Shown in pieces: positions 16,656 through 21,199 of a stretch of 21,199 bases of DNA. Made by a program: the position numbers and the translations under genes. The notes below the pieces were generated by a model. It saw nothing but the letters and a program-made list of their open reading frames with translations, was not told where the DNA came from and searched no databases. Origin of the DNA: JBJENW01 sp051880395 (GTDB taxonomy: Bacteria > Bacillota > Clostridia > Lachnospirales > Lachnospiraceae); contig JBJENW010000062.1 in assembly GCA_051880395.1 (NCBI GenBank), positions 1 through 21,199 of the forward strand, in the 5' to 3' direction. Every line of letters begins with the position of its first letter. Position 1 is the first letter of the stretch.

Positions 16656-16721
16656 ATCATATTCCATGCAAAACAATAAATATATAGCCGTCTGTTCTTT
16701 TTTCTTTGAATTTGTTCGCAC
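16656..16721 (-). promoter_or_regulatory. promoter and likely AraC-type operator of the sugar operon
   Basis: On the minus strand a TATGAT -10 is at 16661-16656 without a good -35. In plus-strand text two TGTTC elements lie at 16693 and 16713, 20 bp apart, the distal one within GAATTTGTTCGCA. Their distance from the -10 (33 and 53 bp) is the same as that of the GT(T)C elements at operon B. The likely ligand is the divergent PocR-AraC protein. Confidence 0.4.
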
Positions 16722-16733
16722 ATGTGATATGAT
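16706..16733 (+). promoter_or_regulatory. extended -10 promoter of the second PocR-AraC gene
   Basis: TGaTATGAT (16725-16733) is an extended -10, and TTGAAT at 16706-16711 is a fair -35 with a 16-bp spacer. It overlaps the distal operator half-site of the divergent sugar operon, so binding there could repress the regulator's own gene. Confidence 0.5.
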
Positions 16734-16762
16734 TAAATCAAAAAAACTATAAGGAGTCTGCC

Positions 16763-17596
16763 ATGATATCCTCTTTTGATTTAACTAAACTGAATGCCTT
16801 ACTAAAGGATTTTTACAACCTTACCCATATTCGTATTACCGTTTTTGATGATGCCTTTCATGAACTGGCTGCTTACCCTGAACAAATTGCTCCATTTTGT
16901 CAGATTATCCGAACTGATGACACCGGCAGAAAAGAATGCTGCCTGTGTGATGAAAATGCCTGCAAAATTGCAGCAAGACGCCATTCTCCCTACACCTATC
17001 GCTGCCATGCGGGTCTTACTGAAAGCATTGCTCCTCTTTATTTAGGAAATATTGTGATTGGATATTTATTATTTGGACATGTTTTCTCCTACCCTTCATA
17101 TGAAGAAGGATGGGCTCAGATAAAAACTTTATGTAAAAATTATCATATAGATATGTCTGAATTAAAAAAAACCTGCCATATGCAGCCACTCATTTCCAAT
17201 GACTACATCCATTCTGCCTCCCATATTTTACAGGCAGTTGCCTCCTTCTTATGTCTTGATCGTATGGTATCTCTGAAGCAACAGGAACTCCCTGTGCAGA
17301 TTGACGAATACATTTCCAGACACTTTGCAGATGAATTGGATTCTCAAACACTTTGCCGCCAATTTCACATAGGCAGAACTCAGCTATATGAGATTTCAAA
17401 ACAAAGCTATGGCGTAGGAATTGCAGAACATATCCGAACCCTAAGAATTGAGAAAGCGAAAAGATTACTGGCGGACTCCGACTTGCCGCTTTCAGAAATC
17501 GCTGAACAATGCGGTTTTAAGGATTATAACAATTTTATTACTGTTTTCAAACGAATTGTCGGAGTCCCACCAAAGAAATATGCTAGATCTCTTTAG
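16763..17596 (+). CDS. PocR-domain AraC-family transcriptional regulator (second copy)
   Basis: A 277-residue regulator with the same build as the one at 7305. Residues about 5-160 are a PocR sensor with FCQIIRTDD, ECCLCDENACKIA and YRCHAGLTESIAPLYLGN followed by VIGYLLFGH. Residues about 175-275 are an AraC DNA-binding domain (SQTLCRQFHIGRTQLYEISK; SEIAEQCGFKDYNNFITVFK; VGVPPKKYAR). AAGGAG lies 6 bp before the ATG. It is divergent from the sugar operon across a 140-bp promoter region and most likely activates it in response to a small ligand. The cysteine spacing of its sensor differs from the first copy, so the two may answer to different ligands while reading similar DNA sites. Confidence 0.88.
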   Translation: MISSFDLTKLNALLKDFYNLTHIRITVFDDAFHELAAYPEQIAPFCQIIRTDDTGRKECCLCDENACKIAARRHSPYTYRCHAGLTESIAPLYLGNIVIGYLLFGHVFSYPSYEEGWAQIKTLCKNYHIDMSELKKTCHMQPLISNDYIHSASHILQAVASFLCLDRMVSLKQQELPVQIDEYISRHFADELDSQTLCRQFHIGRTQLYEISKQSYGVGIAEHIRTLRIEKAKRLLADSDLPLSEIAEQCGFKDYNNFITVFKRIVGVPPKKYARSL

Positions 17597-17792
17597 TATT
17601 TTTCTTCGTAATTATAATTTCAGAATTGAGGAAAACACCTCTTGAATTAATGAAAACGGACAAATTCTATTGAATGTTATAAAGCCCTCTTCTATCTCTA
17701 AAAAAATTATGTTCTTTTGTATGAATGTATCAATCGTAGATTTGCTATTACTTTGACAAATACGACTTATTGTGTTACATAGTAAATTTAAA

Positions 17793-17838
17793 AAGGAAGG
17801 ATAGTGATACTACTACCCCTATACTCACCACCTTCCTT
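17793..17838 (-). terminator. rho-independent terminator after the sigma/HTH pair
   Basis: AAGGAAGG (17793-17800) pairs with CCTTCCTT (17831-17838), and the stem can be extended by TAGTGA / TCACCA-type pairing. Read on the minus strand it is followed by TTTTT, and it lies just past the end of the small HTH gene. Confidence 0.65.
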
Positions 17839-17849
17839 CTTTCTATATA

Positions 17850-18038
17850 TTAATTCAATTCCCTATAATTCCTAATGCCCTTCAACACTTCAATACTTAA
17901 TTCCTGATACAAGTCTTCATCAAACCTTCCATTTATCAAAGAATTCTTTATCAGCAACGGACGGAACATTTTCAGTATCTGCAATATTGCCTCCTGATCT
18001 CCCATTTGTGCTCGTAATAGCACCTCCTCAAAATTCAT
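17850..18038 (-). CDS. small helix-turn-helix protein of conjugative-element type
   Basis: A 62-residue protein, MNFEEVLLRAQMGDQEAILQ to IRNYRELN, matching the short HTH proteins that follow a sigma factor gene in Tn916/Tn1549-like elements; these resemble sigma region 2 (hence GDQEAI and YQELSIEVL). Start and stop overlap with the upstream gene as TAATG, and GGAGGTGA precedes the start, so it is translationally coupled. In intact elements excisionase and integrase genes are usually nearby; none is here. Its likely role is control of element genes together with the sigma factor. Confidence 0.7.
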   Translation of the reverse strand: MNFEEVLLRAQMGDQEAILQILKMFRPLLIKNSLINGRFDEDLYQELSIEVLKGIRNYRELN

Positions 18039-18478
18039 TACCTGTCACCTCCCACCCATTTTCTAATCTTACGAATTGCATAGTAATAAATTCCTTTCAC
18101 CTTGTAAGGTGGCAAACCATTGATCCGGCTTATATCATCAAACGTCCGTTCTTCAAATATATGCTGATAGATCAGTTTTCTCTCATCTTCACGCAGTAAG
18201 AGCAACGCTTCGACAAGTTTCTGATCCTTCATCTCATCCCATTTCGGATAGAACCCATTTGCTTCTTTCATCAGCATTTCTTCACGATATTCCATCTCCA
18301 GGCTCTCTTCCACTGAAATACTCGTCTTTTCCATTGTCAGATTCTCTATCATCATTTCATTACTGCTAATTCTCAGCATTTTTCTTAAATAATTCTGTCT
18401 GGCTCCCCAGATCTGTGCCGATATGTATGCTGTAAATTGGTTTTTTATTTTTGAACCGGTATATCTATGTTCATCCAT
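18038..18478 (-). CDS. sigma-70-like factor of conjugative-element type
   Basis: A 146-residue protein. Its C-terminal 60 residues look like sigma region 4: EALLLLREDERKLIYQHIFE, then an HTH in RTFDDISRINGLPPYKVKGI and YYAIRKIRKW. The N-terminal part (YTGSKIKNQFTAYISAQIWG) is typical of the Tn916 orf7-like proteins annotated as sigma-70 family factors in Firmicute mobile elements. The ATG follows GGAGG at 8 bp. It forms a two-gene operon with the small HTH gene by a 1-bp overlap. Its leader is long, with a terminator-like hairpin at 18580-18612, so expression may be limited by termination. Confidence 0.75.
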   Translation of the reverse strand: MDEHRYTGSKIKNQFTAYISAQIWGARQNYLRKMLRISSNEMMIENLTMEKTSISVEESLEMEYREEMLMKEANGFYPKWDEMKDQKLVEALLLLREDERKLIYQHIFEERTFDDISRINGLPPYKVKGIYYYAIRKIRKWVGGDR

Positions 18479-18792
18479 TTATTTATCCTCCTGTATTCTG
18501 ATTTCTTTTTTTCTGAAATCCCAGAAGGCGGGGACCGACACCGTATTCTATTGTTCGATAAAATTCGACAATCAAAAAGAAAGTCGAATCGGCTTATACC
18601 TAATTCGACTTTCCAGATTATCCATACTATTTTATGTGCTAAACCACATGTTATTATCGCATATTCTGCATACTCACCAGAAGGAGGTTCCACATATTGG
18701 TATAAGATTTTTTTAATAAGCTTTTGCTATGTCTATACCGATCTGTGTAATTCAATCAGACTCTTCTCCCAAATAACATCCTTATTCTCTAT
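18479..18792. other. gene-free leader region upstream of the sigma factor
   Basis: Open frames here are not protein-like and lack convincing ribosome sites. The region holds a hairpin (18580-18612), an additional ATTCGAC copy at 18563-18569 beyond the two in the hairpin arms, and the end of a possible leader transcript from the inverted-repeat promoter. An AGGAGG at 18678-18683 (plus strand) is not followed by a usable frame. Confidence 0.4.
18580..18612 (-). terminator. terminator-like hairpin in the sigma-factor leader
   Basis: Perfect 10-bp arms AAAGTCGAAT (18580-18589) and ATTCGACTTT (18603-18612) with a 13-nt loop. On the minus strand the stem is followed by CTTTTTG, as in an intrinsic terminator. 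It lies 102 bp upstream of the sigma factor start. Confidence 0.55.
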
Positions 18793-18880
18793 TCACTTAA
18801 CGCATTATATTGCTCTAGTTCGCGCATTATAACACATTTCATATACTGCGGAACTAGAGTAAAATATATGCGTTAAGTGA
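18793..18880. repeat. long inverted repeat with apparent opposed promoters (XRE operator)
   Basis: Arms of 33 bp at 18793-18825 and 18848-18880 match except for a few bases in the middle. The outer parts TCACTTAACGCAT / ATGCGTTAAGTGA and the inner CTCTAGTTC / GAACTAGAG are perfect. The 22-bp centre contains TATACT (18842-18847, plus) and TATAAT (18831-18826, minus), so each strand has a -10. The right arm ends at the ribosome site of the XRE gene. This looks like a pair of operators through which the XRE protein controls itself and the leftward sigma-factor transcript. Confidence 0.65.
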
Positions 18881-18890
18881 GGTGATGAAA

Positions 18891-19193
18891 ATGATGGTTA
18901 AGAAATTGCTCGGAGATCTGGTCAAAGAAGAGCGCCTTCGCAGAAATCTTTCGCAGAATACCCTGGCTGAGAATGTGCACGTTTCGCTACGCACAATATC
19001 CGATATTGAAAACTATAATGCTAACCCCAGACTTGAAACTCTGAGTCTATTAGCCAAATACTTGAATATTTCGCTTGATTCCGTCATCTTCCACGACAAG
19101 CCACCTGCAGATCCTTATATCGAACAGATCATTTATGAATTAAGTCTCTGCCACCCGTCTAATGGGCAATGTCGTCAACTTAAGAAAATCTGA
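18891..19193 (+). CDS. XRE-family HTH regulator, probably C-terminally truncated
   Basis: About 100 residues. Residues 5-65 are a standard XRE/Cro helix-turn-helix (GDLVKEERLRRNLSQNTLAE; VSLRTISDIEN; PRLETLSLLAKYLNISLDSV). GAGGTGA at 18879-18885 precedes ATG codons at 18891 and 18894; I chose the first. The frame is also open from a GTG at 18882 that lies inside the ribosome site. After YIEQIIYELSLC the sequence becomes HPSNGQCRQLKKI and stops, while the opposite strand of the same stretch belongs to the broken end of another gene. I therefore think the original C-terminus was lost by a deletion. The DNA-binding part is intact, so it may still bind the inverted repeat in front of it. Confidence 0.75.
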   Translation: MMVKKLLGDLVKEERLRRNLSQNTLAENVHVSLRTISDIENYNANPRLETLSLLAKYLNISLDSVIFHDKPPADPYIEQIIYELSLCHPSNGQCRQLKKI

Positions 19194-19340
19194 TTTAATA
19201 ATAAGTTTATTATGATAAAAAATTTCTTCCGCTTCATCAATCAATATGGATGCGTGAGAATATTTATACTTACTAATACCGCATATAAATTTCCCAAAAC
19301 AGTCTGAATATCTGGTAAGCAATATTGTTACTGTTCTCAT
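19140..19340 (-). pseudogene. N-terminal fragment of a small minus-strand gene, possibly PPPDE/YiiX-like
   Basis: A 66-residue frame starting MRTVTILLTRYSDCFGKFIC, followed by YSHASILIDEAEEIFY. The first 45 or so residues recall N-termini of small Clostridial NlpC/PPPDE-like proteins (a histidine in xHASIxxDE); this is from memory and weak. GGAG lies 7 bp before the ATG and the gene begins 10 bp after the cardiolipin synthase remnant, as in an operon. The last 20 or so residues are antisense to the XRE gene and look unrelated, so the gene is probably cut at about 19200. Confidence 0.4.
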
Positions 19341-19350
19341 CTCCGTTCTC

Positions 19351-20109
19351 CTATCCCTTCAGTTTCGCTCCTAATTCATTAATCTGCTCTGACTGTTTCA
19401 GAGTCTCTTCAAAATCTTCTTTCATATCCCTGATACACTCCACATGGTACATCCATACACCACATTCATAATGATGAACCAGAGAACGATAATCTAAATT
19501 GATGGTTCCACAGACTGCAAATTTATCATCACACACAATGTTTTTCGCATGAATAAATCCAGGCGTATATTCGTAAATCTTTACCCCATCCCCTATCAGT
19601 CTTTCATAACTTGATCGTGTCATCAGAAAAATTGTCTTTTTATCCGGAATGTGAGGTGTGATAATACGAACATCGACTCCTTTTTTAGCTGCAAGGCGCA
19701 GACCTGATGCAGATAATGTGCCTAGGAATATGCATCCATGTCTGTTTGTTTCAAATATTCCATGCATTCCGAATCCTGCCAGTATGGCTGTATCCGCCGT
19801 TTGGCATCCTCAAACTTTTTCTGCATCTCTTTGCTCTTTTCCGTACTGGACAACAGCATAAATACAAATGCACCTATAACCGGAAGCATAGAAAGAAGAA
19901 TCAGCCACGGCAGTTTGAATTCCGGAATCTCATCTTTATTGATTATATAAAGCAATATACACACATGAAAGATAACTCCAAGAACTGTGATCGGCAAAAA
20001 AATATTTATATAATAAAACAAATACCACCAAGATCTGTACAAATTCAAGTGCAATACAAAACGCCGCCAGAGTATATCTTGAATGTAAAAATTTCAATAT
20101 TCTTCCCAT
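19351..20109 (-). pseudogene. cls: cardiolipin synthase pseudogene (frameshift, stop, internal deletion)
   Basis: The remains of a phospholipase-D-type cardiolipin synthase, normally about 500 residues. The start is the ATG at 20109 behind GGAGGTG, giving MGRILKFLHSRYTLAAFCIA in one frame. At a run of seven A (19996-20002) the reading must shift to continue with FLPITVLGVIFHVCILLYII, a second helix, and KRRIQPYWQD. A TAG at 19724-19722 then interrupts DAYS where Q is expected. Near 19700-19712 the text jumps, in a third context, to LRLAAKKGVDVRIITPHIPD and the second HKD motif (FIHAKNIVCDDKFAVCGTIN) and a normal C-terminus. The first HKD motif and roughly 250 residues are missing. The enzyme makes cardiolipin from phosphatidylglycerol in the membrane; this copy cannot be active. 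Confidence 0.85.
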
Positions 20110-20160
20110 ATATTCACCTCCATCTATCTGATCATAACAACAAAAAAAGGATAATCCCTA

Positions 20161-20194
20161 AAAAAGTGCAGCAGATTTTTCCGCTGCACTTTTT
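20161..20194. terminator. bidirectional rho-independent terminator
   Basis: AAAAAGTGCAGC pairs with GCTGCACTTTTT around a 10-nt loop. It follows the four-helix membrane protein gene on the minus strand and gives U-rich tails in both directions. Confidence 0.8.
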
Positions 20195-20242
20195 ACCTCA
20201 TATTATCAGAATCTCTATAGAGTGTACTTTCCAGTTTTTCAT

Positions 20243-20611
20243 TTACTTTAACCCTTTGACAAAAGGAATCAGGCATAGAAGAACAACGATTCCGACAACA
20301 CCAATAATGATGCCAACAACCATATGGCTCCATACCATCGTAAGGCACATCCCAACACCTAGTAACAATGCTCCTATAATACCGATTAAAGATGCTCCCA
20401 TAGTTTTACCAGATACCTGAATCGGAGCCTTATGTTCCATCTTCCTCCAGACAAGGACCATGATTAGTAGCACAACTGCACCAATCACCCCCATGATCAC
20501 ACCCGGTTTAAAAGCATTCCATTCTGGGATCAATGCCATACACATTCCCAGCGCAAATAAAATACCTCCAATCGTTCCTAAGATCATAGCAACAAATGTA
20601 CTCTTTTTCAT
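20243..20611 (-). CDS. four-helix small membrane protein with internal duplication
   Basis: A 122-residue protein of unknown function. Four hydrophobic helices are arranged as two similar hairpins. Residues about 8-57 (LGTIGGILFALGMCMALIPE, then GVIMGVIGAVVLLIMVLVWRK) match residues about 77-120 (IGIIGALLLGVGMCLTMVWS, then GIIIGVVGIVVLLCLIPFVKG). A polar linker (MEHKAPIQVSGKTMG) joins them. The Gly-x3-Gly patterns suggest tightly packed helices. Its start overlaps the stop of the upstream 86-residue gene as TAATG, so the two are translationally coupled and may work together at the membrane. A terminator follows. Confidence 0.75.
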   Translation of the reverse strand: MKKSTFVAMILGTIGGILFALGMCMALIPEWNAFKPGVIMGVIGAVVLLIMVLVWRKMEHKAPIQVSGKTMGASLIGIIGALLLGVGMCLTMVWSHMVVGIIIGVVGIVVLLCLIPFVKGLK

Positions 20612-20871
20612 TATTCAAGACCTGCCTTTCTTCTCGCTTCCTCCCTTGCCTTTTGTTCAGCCGACAGTCTGGCCCTCGCATCTTCGACAGATTCCCCTTC
20701 CTTTGTCAGAAAGTTGTCAACAAATTTATCTGCCACTTTGTTGAATCCGCCAACTGCGCTCTCCTCAATTTTTTTATAGCCGCCTACTACTCCTTCTTCA
20801 ATCTTTTTGTATCCTCCTACAACTTCTTCCGCAATTTTTTCATTTGCTTTTACCAGTTTTGATTTTGCCAT
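20611..20871 (-). CDS. amphipathic 11-residue-repeat small protein
   Basis: An 86-residue charged protein of unknown function. Residues 13-56 are four copies of an 11-residue unit: IAEEVVGGYKK, IEEGVVGGYKK, IEESAVGGFNK and a diverged VADKFVDNFLT. The C-terminal part (ESVEDARARLSAEQKAREEA) is a highly charged helix. Eleven-residue repeats with alternating charged and small/aliphatic positions are typical of helices that lie on membranes or stabilise proteins (as in synuclein or LEA-type proteins); that is analogy, not homology. AAGGAG lies 9 bp before the ATG. It is translationally coupled to the membrane protein gene downstream, which supports a membrane-associated role. Confidence 0.75.
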   Translation of the reverse strand: MAKSKLVKANEKIAEEVVGGYKKIEEGVVGGYKKIEESAVGGFNKVADKFVDNFLTKEGESVEDARARLSAEQKAREEARRKAGLE

Positions 20872-20971
20872 GTTCTAATTCTCCTTTTCTTCGTTTTATC
20901 GTTTATGCTTGTAATATATCAATAGAATGTTTTTATTAGGTTTAAATTGTGTTTCTGTTTTATTAATTCAA

Positions 20972-20999
20972 AAGGGACAGCCATATTGAACTGTCCCTT
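20972..20999. terminator. hairpin AAGGGACAG/CTGTCCCTT
   Basis: Perfect 9-bp arms with a 10-nt loop, AT-rich on both sides (TTATTATT on the plus strand, TTTGAATT on the minus). It could end a leftward transcript from beyond the edge; no gene in the window points at it from the left. Confidence 0.5.
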
Positions 21000-21171
21000 A
21001 TTATTCAAACATTTTAACACATTACATAATTTGAAGAATCAGAATACTTTGAAGAATCAGAGCGTAATCTATGCATCATTTCTTTTATAATTTTTAGTAC
21101 TTTTTTAGTACCAAGCGAAAAGAAATGATCTTTTTGATTTTTCCAAGAAATAATTTGGAATAAAAAAACAC

Positions 21172-21199
21172 CACAAAGCCCGTATTTTCAAGCTTTGTG
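21172..21199 (-). terminator. terminator of a minus-strand gene beyond the right edge
   Basis: CACAAAGC (21172-21179) pairs with GCTTTGTG (21192-21199). On the minus strand the stem is followed by GTGTTTTTTTATT. The stem may extend past the window. Confidence 0.65.

Larger units (their letters stand above)
20872..21199. other. gene-free AT-rich right end
   Basis: No credible coding frame. It holds a hairpin at 20972-20999, an 18-bp tandem unit (TTTGAAGAATCAGA at 21030-21043 and 21048-21061), and the terminator at the edge. The promoter of the 86-residue protein gene should lie at about 20890-20940. Confidence 0.5.

Noticed and set aside
16623..16721. 33-residue N-terminal extension of the aldolase
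   Set aside because: It covers the promoter and operator region, and the family start with a ribosome site is at 16622.
17611..17650. Weak inverted repeat GAGG/CCTC after the second regulator
   Set aside because: The arms are too short and no T-run follows, so I would not call it a terminator.
18445..18832. Open frames on both strands in the sigma-factor leader
   Set aside because: They overlap each other, hairpins and the inverted repeat; the translations show no domain and no good ribosome site.
1..21199. Search for tRNA, rRNA, CRISPR arrays, riboswitches and insertion sequences
   Set aside because: Nothing seen by eye fits: no regular spacer-repeat array, no cloverleaf-like run with a CCA end, and no transposase motif.

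Overview
The window looks like accessory chromosome of a low-GC Firmicute, most likely a gut Clostridia/Lachnospiraceae member. The reasons are strong AGGAGG-type ribosome sites, AT-rich spacers, PocR-AraC regulators, a class II aldolase/FGGY sugar operon, and a conjugative-element sigma factor/HTH pair of the Tn916/Tn1549 kind. The species call is inference; no rRNA or other marker gene is present.

Left block (1-10546). This is a catabolic island whose structural genes are all on the minus strand. Operon A runs from a promoter near 7130: MFS transporter, OYE-type Fe-S flavin reductase, a fused alpha/beta-hydrolase plus metallo-beta-lactamase-fold protein, then a GH43 glycosidase. A GPH-family sugar symporter follows from its own promoter and is cut by the left edge. 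Operon B runs from a promoter near 10483: a type-B carboxylesterase, then a protein that resembles the DAPG/phloretin hydrolase (PhlG/Phy) family of C-C hydrolases. Between the two operons, on the plus strand, lies a PocR-AraC regulator. The combination of glycosidase, two esterases, ene-reductase and retro-Claisen-type hydrolase suggests uptake and dismantling of a glycosylated or esterified plant phenolic such as a flavonoid or dihydrochalcone. That substrate is inference.

Middle block (10630-17596). A five-gene minus-strand sugar operon encodes a class II aldolase, an L-fucose-isomerase-like protein, an FGGY kinase, a DUF4432 aldose-epimerase-like protein and a zinc-dependent dehydrogenase. 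It ends in a hairpin terminator and is divergent from a second PocR-AraC regulator. It may use the sugar released by the left block. Promoters of both blocks share a common layout: two repeated AATTnGTyC-like half-sites about 20 bp apart, placed upstream of the -10.

Right block (17793-21199). This is scarred mobile-element or chromosomal debris: a small HTH protein and sigma-70-like factor (minus), a long inverted repeat with apparent opposed promoters, a C-terminally shortened XRE regulator (plus), a fragment of a small minus-strand gene, and a cardiolipin synthase pseudogene with a frameshift, a stop codon and a large internal deletion. Two intact coupled small genes follow: an 11-residue-repeat amphipathic protein and a four-helix membrane protein with an internal duplication. 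A minus-strand terminator at the right edge belongs to a gene outside the window.
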